Notes: generated from the sequence alone by a model not told the origin. Positions 42,469 through 51,105 are shown, numbered from the stretch's first letter. The stretch: DNA of 64,000 nt from a bacterium (GCA_022774755.1 JALFLK010000010.1:62001-126000), one strand, 5' to 3'. Made by a program: numbers and translations.

Positions 42469-42546
42469 ATTGCACGGTTGTGCTCGGGCAACATAGTATT
42501 TTGCAAAATCAATCTGTCTGTCCGGATTGCGTGTCGAGGCACTCGA
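42469..42546. repeat. Fourth, diverged copy of the hairpin repeat, overlapping the MATE gene end
   Basis: ATTGCACGGTTG-GCTCGGGCA at the left and TCCGGATTGCGTGTCGAGG plus CACTCGAC at the right match the 30.4 kb copies; the centre differs and holds the palindrome ATTTTGCAAAAT. As in copies 2 and 3, CATTATAGG precedes it. Read on the minus strand, it supplies the last eleven codons and the stop of the MATE gene. Confidence 0.85.
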
Positions 42547-43924
42547 CTGTTATTTCATTATTATCCGAAATACTTTTAAGCGCCTTTTTAAATTGGAACG
42601 CAAATAAAACCGCCGTAAATGTTACTGCAAAAATATCGGCAACAGGCTCGGCAAGATATACTGCCGTTGCTTTATCTGCCATAAATAAAGGCATAATGTA
42701 AATCAGCGGAATAAGCAAAATGAATTTACGCATAACGGCTACCGTTACGGATGCCTTTGCGTTTCCGATGGATATAAATGTCATTTGACAGGCAATTTGA
42801 AGTCCCATAAGGCACATAGCTCCGCAGTAAATGCGAAGAGCCCTTTCGGTAAAATTCAAAAGCTCACCGTCGCTTGTGAAAATTCCCGCAAAAACACGGG
42901 GGAAAAGCATTATGAAAACCCACAGGGTGATGGAATATACCAAGCTTGAAATCAAAAGATACCTAAAAACCGACTTTACTCTGGTGGGATTTTTGGCTCC
43001 GAAGTTGTAGCTGCTTATAGGCTGGGCGCCCTGTGACAAACCTTGCAGAGGGAGCATTGCAAACTGCATAACACCCGTAAGAATCGTCATTGCGCCTACC
43101 GCTAAATCGCCTCCGTAGAGAAGCAGGGAGGAGTTAAAGCAAACAGAGATTACGCTCTCGCTTGCCTGCATAATAAAGGGTGCAAAGCCCAAAGCAAGAC
43201 AGGGACCGATTAGCTTGAAGTTTATAACGAAATTCTCTTTTTTCAGCTTTAAAACGGTTTTTTTACCGCTTAGAAAAACAAGCACCCATATACAGGATAT
43301 TGCCTGAGATATAACCGTTGCAAGGGCGGCGCCTCTGACGTTCATATTAAATCCGAAAATAAGTATAGGGTCAAGTATAATGTTGCATACAGCGCCGATT
43401 AAGACGGTAACCATTCCTTCTTTGGAAAATCCCTGAGCTGTAATATATGCGCTCATACCTAAGGTAAGCTGAACAAATATTGTGCCCAAAGCGTAAATCT
43501 GCATATAGCTTGTTGAGTAATCAATGGTGTTTTCGCTGGCACCGAACGCAAGGAGAAAATCCCTGTTCCAGATAAGCAGTACGGCAGTCAACACAGCGGA
43601 AATAATAATTTGCAGACAAAAACAGTTGCCCATTATTTTTTCGGCTGTATTATTATCGCCTTTGCCCATGAAAATTGAGGCTCTGGGCGCACCGCCTGAA
43701 CTGATAAACGCCGCAAAAGCGGCGACAACCATAATTATCGGCATACAAACGCCGACCCCTGTTAAAGCCAGGGGTCCTTCTCCCGGTATATGACCGATAT
43801 AAATGCGGTCAACGATATTATAAAGCATATTTATAAGCTGTGCCGCAATGGTAGGAACAGCAAGCTTAAACAACAGCCTGCCTACCGGCGCAGTACCGAG
43901 AAAATCGTTGTCCTTGTTCATCAT
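42509..43924 (-). CDS. MATE family efflux transporter
   Basis: 471 residues, twelve hydrophobic segments in two halves. The conserved start LAVPTIAAQLINMLYNIVDR and the FSKEGM loop fit the bacterial MATE (NorM/DinF-like) group; exports cationic drugs or metabolites with Na+ or H+. The start ATGATG overlaps the stop of the marR gene (TAATG). The last residues (VECLDTQSGQTD) are encoded by the repeat at 42469-42546, so the natural C-terminus has been replaced by repeat sequence. Confidence 0.9.
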   Translation of the reverse strand: MMNKDNDFLGTAPVGRLLFKLAVPTIAAQLINMLYNIVDRIYIGHIPGEGPLALTGVGVCMPIIMVVAAFAAFISSGGAPRASIFMGKGDNNTAEKIMGNCFCLQIIISAVLTAVLLIWNRDFLLAFGASENTIDYSTSYMQIYALGTIFVQLTLGMSAYITAQGFSKEGMVTVLIGAVCNIILDPILIFGFNMNVRGAALATVISQAISCIWVLVFLSGKKTVLKLKKENFVINFKLIGPCLALGFAPFIMQASESVISVCFNSSLLLYGGDLAVGAMTILTGVMQFAMLPLQGLSQGAQPISSYNFGAKNPTRVKSVFRYLLISSLVYSITLWVFIMLFPRVFAGIFTSDGELLNFTERALRIYCGAMCLMGLQIACQMTFISIGNAKASVTVAVMRKFILLIPLIYIMPLFMADKATAVYLAEPVADIFAVTFTAVLFAFQFKKALKSISDNNEITVECLDTQSGQTD

Positions 43925-44367
43925 TATTTCCTTTCTGAAAACGCACCTGCGTTTTGACTGATTTTTTGTAAAAATTCAAAGTGACATCTAAGCTCCGCCT
44001 CTGTAAAACCGTCAAACAGGCGGTTTTTGTATTTATCCTGGGCAAAAACAATGTCATTTATTGCTTCTGACGCATTGTCGGTTATCTTAAGATGAATTTT
44101 TCTTCTGTCATCAGAGTCCCTGACTGATGACAGCATACCTTTTTGCATCAGCGAATCAACTGCCTTTGATACATTTGCTTTGGGCATAATTCGGTATTCT
44201 GCAATCTGGTTTGCCATATCCATATCAGGGTTATTGTGAAGAAACAGCAAAACATCCGCCTCACATTCGCTCAGGGCGTGCTTCTGTCTTGCATCTTTCA
44301 GATATTCTCTGTAAAGCTTTCTTATTCGGCAAATATACGCTAATAAATTCGTAATCAAAATTCCCAC
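43924..44367 (-). CDS. MarR family transcriptional regulator
   Basis: 147 residues with the winged-helix core at about 30-105: ALSECEADVLLFLHNNP, NQIAEYRIMPKANVSKAVDSL (recognition helix) and the wing DSDDRRKIHLKIT. Start taken as GTG 44367; a TTG nine bases on is also possible, and neither RBS is strong. It is coupled to the MATE gene by overlap and lies behind a promoter with a perfect inverted repeat, so it probably represses this two-gene operon until a drug or metabolite binds. Confidence 0.85.
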   Translation of the reverse strand: MGILITNLLAYICRIRKLYREYLKDARQKHALSECEADVLLFLHNNPDMDMANQIAEYRIMPKANVSKAVDSLMQKGMLSSVRDSDDRRKIHLKITDNASEAINDIVFAQDKYKNRLFDGFTEAELRCHFEFLQKISQNAGAFSERK

Positions 44368-44378
44368 CGCTGTTAAAA

Positions 44379-44423
44379 AGTTTCTATGGAAACTATCTTA
44401 TCAAAAACAGTTGCTAATGTCAA
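44379..44423 (-). promoter_or_regulatory. Promoter and MarR-type operator of the marR-MATE operon
   Basis: On the minus strand TTGACA (44418-44423), exact 17-bp spacer, TAAGAT (44395-44400). Directly after the -10 lies AGTTTC-TATG-GAAACT (44379-44394, + strand), a perfect six-base inverted repeat over the expected transcription start: a typical MarR autorepressor site. Confidence 0.75.
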
Positions 44424-44496
44424 TATTATAAGACTTATATTTTGCTCGGTGATTTTAAGAAAGCACTTGACTGAAAAACCGCCTGCCAGTGTCTGT

Positions 44497-45099
44497 TCAG
44501 CAGGCGTCGTCCTTATTTATTAAATGTTTAAAAATTGATATAAAAGACACAAGCATACAGCCGAGTCCCACATAAATCTGAGAAAGAAAAATTTCCAGTA
44601 TTAAAGAAGAAAAGGAAAAAATAGAAAATGTCAGTATGCTCCTTTTTCGGTTAGGGTTTATTTTAACCGCAGTCGAAAAAAATATGTAAAGCCCTGCAAG
44701 CAGAAGTCCAACCGGAGAAATCCAGAGGAGCGCAATCATTTCACCGAAAATACCGGCGATGCATTTTCCGCCTTTAAAGCCGTAAAACACCGAAAAGGCG
44801 TGACCTGTTACAGGCGCAAGCATAGCAAGAGTAAACAAAAATCCGTCGTATTCCAAATATTTAACAGCAATGAAAACAGGGATAAATCCCTTGGCTACAT
44901 CAAGAGAAAGGCAGAGAAGTCCCATTTTCCAGCCGAATTTTAAGAAAACATTGGCGGCTCCGGGATTTTTGTCGCCGCTGATTTTGCAAATGTCCTTTTT
45001 AAATACTGCAAGGGGTATTATTCTGCAAAAATGCACACTGCCCAAAAGGTATCCGCCTGCGATTGCCGTTATCCAAAGAAAAGTGCTAAAAATTTCCAT
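44497..45099 (-). CDS. PlsY-like glycerol-3-phosphate acyltransferase (divergent)
   Basis: 200 residues, five to six hydrophobic segments. The three PlsY motifs are present in altered form: GSVHFCRII (normally GSIPFGYL), SGDKNPGAANVF (normally SGNxGATNxxR) and GFKGGKCIAGIFG (normally FxGGKGVAT). It may acylate glycerol-3-phosphate with acyl-phosphate, or have changed substrate. The gene overlaps the end of a glycolipid-type glycosyltransferase by 14 bp, which suggests a joint role in making a membrane lipid. Probably a paralogue rather than the main plsY. Confidence 0.75.
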   Translation of the reverse strand: MEIFSTFLWITAIAGGYLLGSVHFCRIIPLAVFKKDICKISGDKNPGAANVFLKFGWKMGLLCLSLDVAKGFIPVFIAVKYLEYDGFLFTLAMLAPVTGHAFSVFYGFKGGKCIAGIFGEMIALLWISPVGLLLAGLYIFFSTAVKINPNRKRSILTFSIFSFSSLILEIFLSQIYVGLGCMLVSFISIFKHLINKDDAC

Positions 45100-46201
45100 T
45101 TTCCGTTACCCTGTCCAATATCATATCCGCAGAATCTGCGTTGGTGTTAAGCCTTTGATAACCTTTCATAGTTTCAGCCATATTTTTGTTTTCTGCAAGC
45201 TTTAAGGCGCACCTGACGGCGTCGGAATTATTATCCGCCCTAAGGGACATATTGTGTCTTGCAAAAAATTCGGCGTTGCGGGTTTCGCATCCGGGAATAG
45301 TCATAATATGCACAATAGGAATCCCGAAAACCGCCGCCTCCGTGCTTGAAAGTCCGCCGGGTTTAGTCATAAGCACATCGGAAGCGTCCATATACATATT
45401 CACCTTGTCGGTAAAGGGGACAATGTTAATTCGGGTGTTGCTTTTGTATATTCTGTTAAGCTTTTCTGCCATTTTTTCATTCCTACCGGTGAAAAAGTAA
45501 ATCAGCAGATTTTCATCTTTTATCTTTAAAAATTCACTGCAAAGCTCCTTAATTTTTTCACAGCCTACTCCGCCGGACATTATCATAATTACTTTTTTCT
45601 CCCCGGAAATCCCCAGTAGCGTTCTTGCTTTTTCCTTTCCGATATGGGATGTAAAGCGACTGCTTACGGGAATGCCTGTGGGGTACAGAGAGCTTTTGTC
45701 AAAGCCTTTTCCTGCAAGCTCAGCTGTTAAATCTTTATGAGGAATGAAATACCCGTCAATGGACGGCTCCGCAAAAAACGGAATACAGGTGTAATCGGTG
45801 AGAACGCCGTAACAAGGAACGGGATTATTTTTTTTGTGCCGTACTGCTGTCATTGATTCCATTCCGAAAAGATGGGTGCATATTACGGCGTCAAATCCGC
45901 CTGACCTTATATATTTGTCAAGGTTTTCGGCATAGCTTGCATTTGCAAAATAAATAGGTGACTTTACGCCTGTTCTTTCAAATAAATCGCCGATTTTATA
46001 TACAGCACCGAACATTTTCGGCGTGTGTTTAATCATATTATTGTAAGCGGAGCTTACAACATTTTTTGCTTTTTCACTTGCAAAAGCTACCGGATCGGCG
46101 ATTACATATTCAATTTTTCTTCTTTCAGCCGCTTCGCCTATGGCTTTTGCGGCGCTGTTGTGGCCTTCTCCTGTTGAACAGCTCAAAAGTAAAATCTTCA
46201 T
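45086..46201 (-). CDS. GT28-type diacylglycerol glycosyltransferase (MGDG synthase/UgtP-like)
   Basis: 371 residues. The N-terminus ILLLSCSTGEGHNSAAKAI is the acceptor-side Gly/His motif of MGDG synthases and UgtP; CTHLFGMESM and VLTDYTCIPFF follow. The C-terminal nucleotide-sugar site has MIMSGGVGCEK and TKPGGLSSTEAAVFGIPIV. It likely transfers glucose or galactose from a UDP-sugar to diacylglycerol at the inner membrane face, giving glycolipid or a lipoteichoic acid anchor. Followed by, and overlapping, the PlsY-like gene. Confidence 0.82.
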   Translation of the reverse strand: MKILLLSCSTGEGHNSAAKAIGEAAERRKIEYVIADPVAFASEKAKNVVSSAYNNMIKHTPKMFGAVYKIGDLFERTGVKSPIYFANASYAENLDKYIRSGGFDAVICTHLFGMESMTAVRHKKNNPVPCYGVLTDYTCIPFFAEPSIDGYFIPHKDLTAELAGKGFDKSSLYPTGIPVSSRFTSHIGKEKARTLLGISGEKKVIMIMSGGVGCEKIKELCSEFLKIKDENLLIYFFTGRNEKMAEKLNRIYKSNTRINIVPFTDKVNMYMDASDVLMTKPGGLSSTEAAVFGIPIVHIMTIPGCETRNAEFFARHNMSLRADNNSDAVRCALKLAENKNMAETMKGYQRLNTNADSADMILDRVTENGNF

Positions 46202-46622
46202 ATCAAAGCCTTCCGCAAAGTGATTATTTTGACTGTACGATTATTTATAATTGTATGATTTTCTATGATTATACTATATTTCTCTGCATTTGAAAACGGC
46301 AAATTTTTGTATATTGCGAAAAAAACAGACATTTTTCTTGTTTTGACTAAGAAACCGCTGAATTTAATTTCCCCGATTGAAAAGCAGATTATTTTTAATT
46401 ACCGTATTTACGCTTTAGGTCAAAGACATATATAATTATTTTCAAATCATAATTATGAATGAAAACAACAATGTCCGATTTGTTGTAAATAATGACTTAA
46501 AATCGGTAATTTGTTATCTATAAAAGAAAATAACCATAAAATAATAATAAATTCTCAAAAAAATATGGACTTTTTAAACATAATTTGGTATCATTCTTAA
46601 AACAAGTAAATGGGGGATGATT
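46202..46622 (+). promoter_or_regulatory. AT-rich intergenic region with predicted promoter for the dockerin-S41 gene
   Basis: 420 bases without a gene between divergent genes. TGGACT (46566-46571), 17-bp spacer and TATCAT (46589-46594) are a plausible promoter for the + gene. The remaining bases are very AT-rich; I see no further conserved element. Confidence 0.4.
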
Positions 46623-48608
46623 ATGAAAAAACTAAGCATAAAGAAATTCGGCTCGTTGTTTTTGTCGGCGGCGATTGCATTATCCGTGATGGGCACGGCG
46701 ACTGTATCGGCGGCTGAAAAAAAACTGATTTACGGCGACGCCGACCTTGACGGAGCGGTTACAATAACCGACGCTACCGAGGTGCAGAATTATTTGGCAA
46801 AGAATACTGAATTCGGTGTAAGGCAGGAGGTTTCGGCAAACGTAACCCAAAGCGAAATTGACATCCGAACAGTATCTCTTATTCAGGAATACCTTGCAAA
46901 ATACGAAACTTCGTACCCCATAGGTCAGGAGATTGACCAGGGTACAGACGGAATAATTCTCAAAAAGAATATTGATGAATATGATCCCGATGCAAGCGGA
47001 GGAATTACACAAAATCAGATGCCTTTGTATTTTTCAACAAGGTATAACGATGTTCCGTTTGTTGACGCCGATTGGAGCTATGATATAATTGTGGCAAACC
47101 TGGGCAAAACCGGTATGACGATGGAAAAAAGCGATGACGGAAGCGTGGTTACCTTCACAACCGCAGAAGGCGTTACTTCTGTTATTAACTACGATGAAAA
47201 ATACATTGAGTTCAGCGATTATGATTTGTTCACAGCCTATAAGGACGGACTGGGACTTGATGCATTTTACAGCGGATTTTTATGCAGTTCAGCGGTTGAC
47301 AATTTTGTATCTAAAAGTGATTACGACCATTATTACGGAGGAGATGCATACAGGGTTAATTTCAGCGAAGATACTGTACCAATGATTAAATGCGAAGATA
47401 AGGTGCTGATTCCTCTTACCACATTTAATGACCTTTATCTTACCAGATTCGGACTTAACTATGTGTATAACAGCGAGGCTGTGTTTGCATTAACAAGCGA
47501 TTTGATTACCGACAGCTCTACAGGAAAAAAGACGCCTATCGGAGAAAAATATTTTTCGGTTGAAGCTAAAGACACCGTGTCTGAAGAATTGGCGAAATTC
47601 AACTATTATGAGCTGTGCCTTAACCTTGATATGCACTACGGACTGAAAGATTCCCATAATATCAGCAGTTTTGACAGCTACCTTACAAGGAACGGACTAA
47701 AGGCAGAATATTTGTCGGGGGATGTTTTCAGAATTGAAAAAGCAAATCAACAGCTTGTCAGAACCTGCTTTGCGGATTTCCACAGCGGATTAAGAGTGAC
47801 TTCACCGTATTTGAGCCCTGACAAAAATATCAACGAAAACCCCAGCGAATACGGAAAAGATTTTATCGACCGTATGAAGAAAATGCAAGAGGTTAAGGCT
47901 GCAAGAAACGAAAAACTCGGACAGGTTGCTCCATATGAGCGCATCGGAGACACAGTATTTATCACCTTTGACAGTTTTGTAATGAAGCCTGTTGTTGACC
48001 TTTATTACATTGACCGCACAGAGTATGATTTGACCGATACGGTTGAATTGTTTGCTTACTCCCTTGATAAACTTCAGAACGAAGACAGCGACGCTAAAAA
48101 TGTTGTAATTGATGTTTCCTGCAATACAGGAGGTCATGCGTCAGCGTGTGCATTTGCTCTTGACGCAGTATTGGGAGAGGCAAGCATTGCGACTGTCAAT
48201 GCAAATACAAATGCTTCACGCCACACGATTATGAATTTTGACCTTAATTTGGACGGAAAAATTGATGAAAACGATAAATCAATAAAAGAACTGGGCAAGA
48301 ACATTTCGGTTATTACTTCAAATTCATCATTCTCCTGCGGAAATCTTTTCCCCTGCAATATCAAATACCGTGAGAACAATGCCCTTATGCTTGGTCAGAC
48401 AAGCGGAGGCGGATGCTGTGTTGTAGGTTATATTGCAACTGCAACAGGTTCGTTTATGCAGATTTCAAGCAGTGAAAAGCTTGTAACTATGAAAAACGGA
48501 TATATTAAGGACATTGATAGCGGCATTGACCCCGATGTGTTCCTGACATACAACAGGATGTTTAACAGAGAATATATTGACCGGCTTGTTACTGCGGAAT
48601 TTACATAA
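46623..48608 (+). CDS. Secreted S41-type protease with N-terminal dockerin
   Basis: 661 residues from ATG 46623 behind GGGGGA (ATG 46617 is too close to it). Signal peptide about 1-31, then a dockerin at about 37-105: the first calcium loop DADLDGAVTITD is good, the second repeat (SEIDIRTVSLIQEYLAKY) is degenerate. A middle domain (about 130-420) without recognised family precedes a C-terminal S41/tail-specific protease-like domain: VVIDVSCNTGGHAS near 500 and SNSSFSCGNLFP near 567, where the catalytic Ser is expected. The second Lys of the dyad was not located. A dockerin-borne peptidase at the N-terminus is unusual; cohesin-bound proteolysis is an inference. Confidence 0.8.
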   Translation: MKKLSIKKFGSLFLSAAIALSVMGTATVSAAEKKLIYGDADLDGAVTITDATEVQNYLAKNTEFGVRQEVSANVTQSEIDIRTVSLIQEYLAKYETSYPIGQEIDQGTDGIILKKNIDEYDPDASGGITQNQMPLYFSTRYNDVPFVDADWSYDIIVANLGKTGMTMEKSDDGSVVTFTTAEGVTSVINYDEKYIEFSDYDLFTAYKDGLGLDAFYSGFLCSSAVDNFVSKSDYDHYYGGDAYRVNFSEDTVPMIKCEDKVLIPLTTFNDLYLTRFGLNYVYNSEAVFALTSDLITDSSTGKKTPIGEKYFSVEAKDTVSEELAKFNYYELCLNLDMHYGLKDSHNISSFDSYLTRNGLKAEYLSGDVFRIEKANQQLVRTCFADFHSGLRVTSPYLSPDKNINENPSEYGKDFIDRMKKMQEVKAARNEKLGQVAPYERIGDTVFITFDSFVMKPVVDLYYIDRTEYDLTDTVELFAYSLDKLQNEDSDAKNVVIDVSCNTGGHASACAFALDAVLGEASIATVNANTNASRHTIMNFDLNLDGKIDENDKSIKELGKNISVITSNSSFSCGNLFPCNIKYRENNALMLGQTSGGGCCVVGYIATATGSFMQISSSEKLVTMKNGYIKDIDSGIDPDVFLTYNRMFNREYIDRLVTAEFT

Positions 48609-48686
48609 TAAATAACTATGAGCTTTCTCTTTAATATGAAAATATCCGCATAAGACAACGCTCCTTTGTGCAACAGTTTTATAAAA

Positions 48687-48725
48687 CAACAAGGGATATG
48701 CCTGAATAAGGCATATCCCTTGTTG
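48687..48725. terminator. Long perfect hairpin between convergent genes
   Basis: CAACAAGGGATATGCC (48687-48702), loop TGAATAA, GGCATATCCCTTGTTG (48710-48725): 16 perfect pairs. On the minus strand TTTT follows, so it probably ends the tcdA transcript; on the + strand there is no T run. Confidence 0.75.
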
Positions 48726-48760
48726 CGTATCTGCGCTTAAATAATATAATTTTGCTATAA

Positions 48761-49522
48761 TTATCGGTTAAAATTTATTAAATCTTTAATTACTTCCCCT
48801 GCAATAATCAGACCGACAACAGGAGGAACAAAGGCGTTGCTTCCCGGCACCTGCCTGCGCTGAGTGCATTTTCTTGCAGTTCCCGGGGGACAAATACAGT
48901 TTGACTTACAGCTGATGGCCATATCGTCAACGGTAGCAATGGGCTTTTCTTTTGAATAAACAACCTTAAGCTTTTTTATTCCACGCTTTTTCAGCTCATA
49001 CCGCATTACCCTCGCTAAAGGACAAACGGAGGTTTTGTAAATATCCGCAACTTCAAAAGCTGTGGGGTCAACCTTGTTCCCTGCGCCCATTGAGCTGATA
49101 ATGGGTACGCCGGCCTTATCGGCATTCATTACAAGAGCAATTTTTCCTGTCACCGTATCTATTGCGTCAACAACATAGTCATAATCCTGAAAGTTAAATT
49201 TTTCTGCCGTTTCGGGGCTGAAGAATGTTTTGAATGTACGAACTTCTGTATCGGGATTTATGTCGGCAATTCTTTCTCTGGCTGCATCAACCTTGTATTG
49301 GCCGACGGTTTTCCGTGTTGCATAAATTTGTCGGTTGATATTTGTCAGGCATACTTTGTCGTCGTCGATTAAATCTATTTTTCCTATGCCGGAGCGCACC
49401 AGCGCCTCTGCGGTGTATCCGCCGACTCCGCCGATTCCGAATACCGCAACCCTTGAAGACGCCAGCTTTTCCATAGCCTCTTTGCCGAAAATAAGCTGCG
49501 TCCTTGAAAATTGATTAGGCAA
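48761..49522 (-). CDS. tcdA: tRNA threonylcarbamoyladenosine dehydratase, ThiF/E1-like
   Basis: 253 residues from TTG 49522, seven bases after GAGGTG; an in-frame GTG at 49531 lies inside that site. ATP-binding Rossmann motif GIGGVGGYTAEALVRSG, then DDDKVCLTNINRQ and DAIDTVTGK as in TcdA/CsdL. Converts t6A37 of ANN-decoding tRNAs to the cyclic hydantoin ct6A. The Cys set SNCICPPG is near the C-terminal third. 28 bp after the small gene at 49551. Confidence 0.9.
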   Translation of the reverse strand: MPNQFSRTQLIFGKEAMEKLASSRVAVFGIGGVGGYTAEALVRSGIGKIDLIDDDKVCLTNINRQIYATRKTVGQYKVDAARERIADINPDTEVRTFKTFFSPETAEKFNFQDYDYVVDAIDTVTGKIALVMNADKAGVPIISSMGAGNKVDPTAFEVADIYKTSVCPLARVMRYELKKRGIKKLKVVYSKEKPIATVDDMAISCKSNCICPPGTARKCTQRRQVPGSNAFVPPVVGLIIAGEVIKDLINFNR

Positions 49523-49550
49523 AAACAGCACCTCGTTTATTATATTTCGT

Positions 49551-49796
49551 TTATTTTATAAATTCATCAAAGTTTTTATTTGCCTTTTTTACGGTGAAAT
49601 TAAGCATATCCTCAGAAAACTCAACAGATAAATTTCGTTGTGCAAAGAAATTACGGATAAAATCAATCAGCGAAGGCTCAGAGCTTTCGAGAGAAAAATA
49701 TTGCCCCGAACATCCGTCGTGAAAATGCACCTTTGCGGAAAATTTATCAAAAGCCTGCTTTTTTAATTCTGCTGCGTCAGCGATTGAAATTACCAA
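49551..49796 (-). CDS. Small protein, possibly RDAC-like, unknown function
   Basis: 81 residues from TTG 49796, seven bases after GGAGGG; an earlier TTG at 49811 would start in front of that site. No signal or membrane segment. The segment VHFHDGCSGQYFSLE, a His-Asp-x-Cys core followed by GQYF, recalls a small clostridial family annotated RDAC; I am not certain. It is 28 bp upstream of tcdA in the same direction, so they probably share a transcript. Confidence 0.6.
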   Translation of the reverse strand: MVISIADAAELKKQAFDKFSAKVHFHDGCSGQYFSLESSEPSLIDFIRNFFAQRNLSVEFSEDMLNFTVKKANKNFDEFIK

Positions 49797-50009
49797 ATAA
49801 ATTCCCTCCAATCTGCCTGCAAAGGAAATTTTATATGTTTTTTCCTTGCTTTTTTTAGCCTATACTTTACACGCTTATAATAACATATATCCATAAGGCT
49901 TTCAAGCAGAGAACTGCTTGCTCTGCATAAGCGGACGCTTTATTTGTAATTTACAACCATTGCCGTATTGTAAAAATCGTTGCATTACTGAATATCGTCA
50001 TTCATTCTA

Positions 50010-50038
50010 TTGACAGAAAATTCTTTTTATAATATAAT
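50010..50038 (+). promoter_or_regulatory. Perfect consensus promoter of the amidotransferase gene
   Basis: TTGACA (50010-50015), exact 17-bp spacer, TATAAT (50033-50038). The leader to the ATG at 50209 is about 165 bases and contains a tandem repeat (50148-50171). The rest of the 49812-50208 gap is AT-rich with nothing else seen. Confidence 0.8.
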
Positions 50039-50147
50039 CATATAAATCATATCGAAATAATAGGAAAGAGAATAAGCTGTAAAAATTATACATATCACAG
50101 AATATAAATATGCTTTATTTTTGCGGTTTTTGTATTGAATTTTTGCA

Positions 50148-50171
50148 GGGATAAGCACAGGGATAAGCACA
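50148..50171 (+). repeat. Tandem GGGATAAGCACA repeat in leader
   Basis: GGGATAAGCACA occurs twice back to back (50148-50159, 50160-50171), followed by the weaker copy GGAACAAGTGCG. It lies 40-60 bases before the start codon of the amidotransferase. Confidence 0.7.
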
Positions 50172-50208
50172 GGAACAAGTGCGGAAATATGCTTGAAAGG
50201 GGTTTTTT

Positions 50209-50976
50209 ATGTGCGAATTATTAGGTTTTTCTTCTTTTGAAAAAAGGAATATAAAGCCGTATCTCAAAGAGTTTTTTACTCACAGTAACTCAAACCCCAA
50301 CGGATGGGGGCTTGCGGAATTCAGCGGTGATTCCGTAAGGTTTAATACAGAGGCTGTTTCGGCGGACAAAAGCAGTTTTTTGCCGAAGCTTATTGAGGAT
50401 AATATAAGCTCATACACTGTGATGGCGCATATTCGCAGAGCAACGGTGGGGGAGGTTGATATTAGAAACTGCCACCCTTTCATCGGTGTGGATTCTTTCA
50501 AACGCAAATGGTATTTAATGCACAACGGTACGGTATTCAGCGGAACGGAGCTTATTGGCTACCGTGAAAAACAGGATGGTACCACCGACAGCCAGCGTAT
50601 TTTGCTTTATTTGATTGATTCAATCAATGCAGAAACCAAGAAAAAAGGAACACAATTAAATCCATTTGAAAGATTCAGGGTTGTCGAAAGGGCGATAGAA
50701 ACTTTATCATACCGCAACAAGCTGAACTTGATTATTTATGACGGAGAGCAGATGTATGTTCACTGTAATATGGACGGCACCTTGTTTTATAAAGAGGAGC
50801 AGGGCGGTATCATTTTTGCTACCGTTCCCCTTGATAATGATTTATGGAGTCCGGTGCCTTTAACAACTCTGTTTGTTTACCAAAACGGAAGATTGCGGTA
50901 CAAAGGCAAAAACCACCGCAATGAATTTGTTGAGGCTATGGGCGTCGTTACACAGAATTTGGATTACAACATTTAG
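50209..50976 (+). CDS. Class II glutamine amidotransferase domain protein
   Basis: 255 residues, one GATase_4-type domain. Cys2 (MCELLGFSS) would be the N-terminal nucleophile after Met removal; NPNGWGLAEF, AHIRRATVGEV, NCHPFIGVD and WYLMHNGTV are the conserved glutamine-site segments of the YafJ-like group. No synthase domain is attached, so it may hydrolyse glutamine or a gamma-glutamyl compound, or feed ammonia to an unlinked partner. Single gene with a consensus promoter. Confidence 0.85.
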   Translation: MCELLGFSSFEKRNIKPYLKEFFTHSNSNPNGWGLAEFSGDSVRFNTEAVSADKSSFLPKLIEDNISSYTVMAHIRRATVGEVDIRNCHPFIGVDSFKRKWYLMHNGTVFSGTELIGYREKQDGTTDSQRILLYLIDSINAETKKKGTQLNPFERFRVVERAIETLSYRNKLNLIIYDGEQMYVHCNMDGTLFYKEEQGGIIFATVPLDNDLWSPVPLTTLFVYQNGRLRYKGKNHRNEFVEAMGVVTQNLDYNI

Positions 50977-51007
50977 CAGGCTTTCAGTAGGTTTGGTAAT
51001 GTGAGTC

Positions 51008-51054
51008 TTGTTTAAACCGAGAACTTGGTGTACAATTTGTCCTATGGGGTTCTC
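51008..51054 (+). promoter_or_regulatory. Predicted promoter and inverted repeat of the lysR gene
   Basis: TTGTTT (51008-51013), 17-bp spacer, TACAAT (51031-51036). GAGAAC (51019-51024) in the spacer and GTTCTC (51049-51054) at the expected start form an inverted repeat that could serve autoregulation. Confidence 0.45.
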
Positions 51055-51081
51055 AACGGGGAACATAAGAAAACTTAGGGA

Positions 51082-51105
51082 ACGGAAGAGAAAATAAAAA
51101 TCCGT
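51082..51105 (+). other. Leader hairpin of lysR sharing a 14-mer with the metY leader
   Basis: ACGGA (51082-51086) and TCCGT (51101-51105) enclose an A-rich loop. GAAAATAAAAATCC (51090-51103) recurs exactly at 52197-52210 in the metY leader, there in a CGGGGA/TCCCCG stem. Confidence 0.45.
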
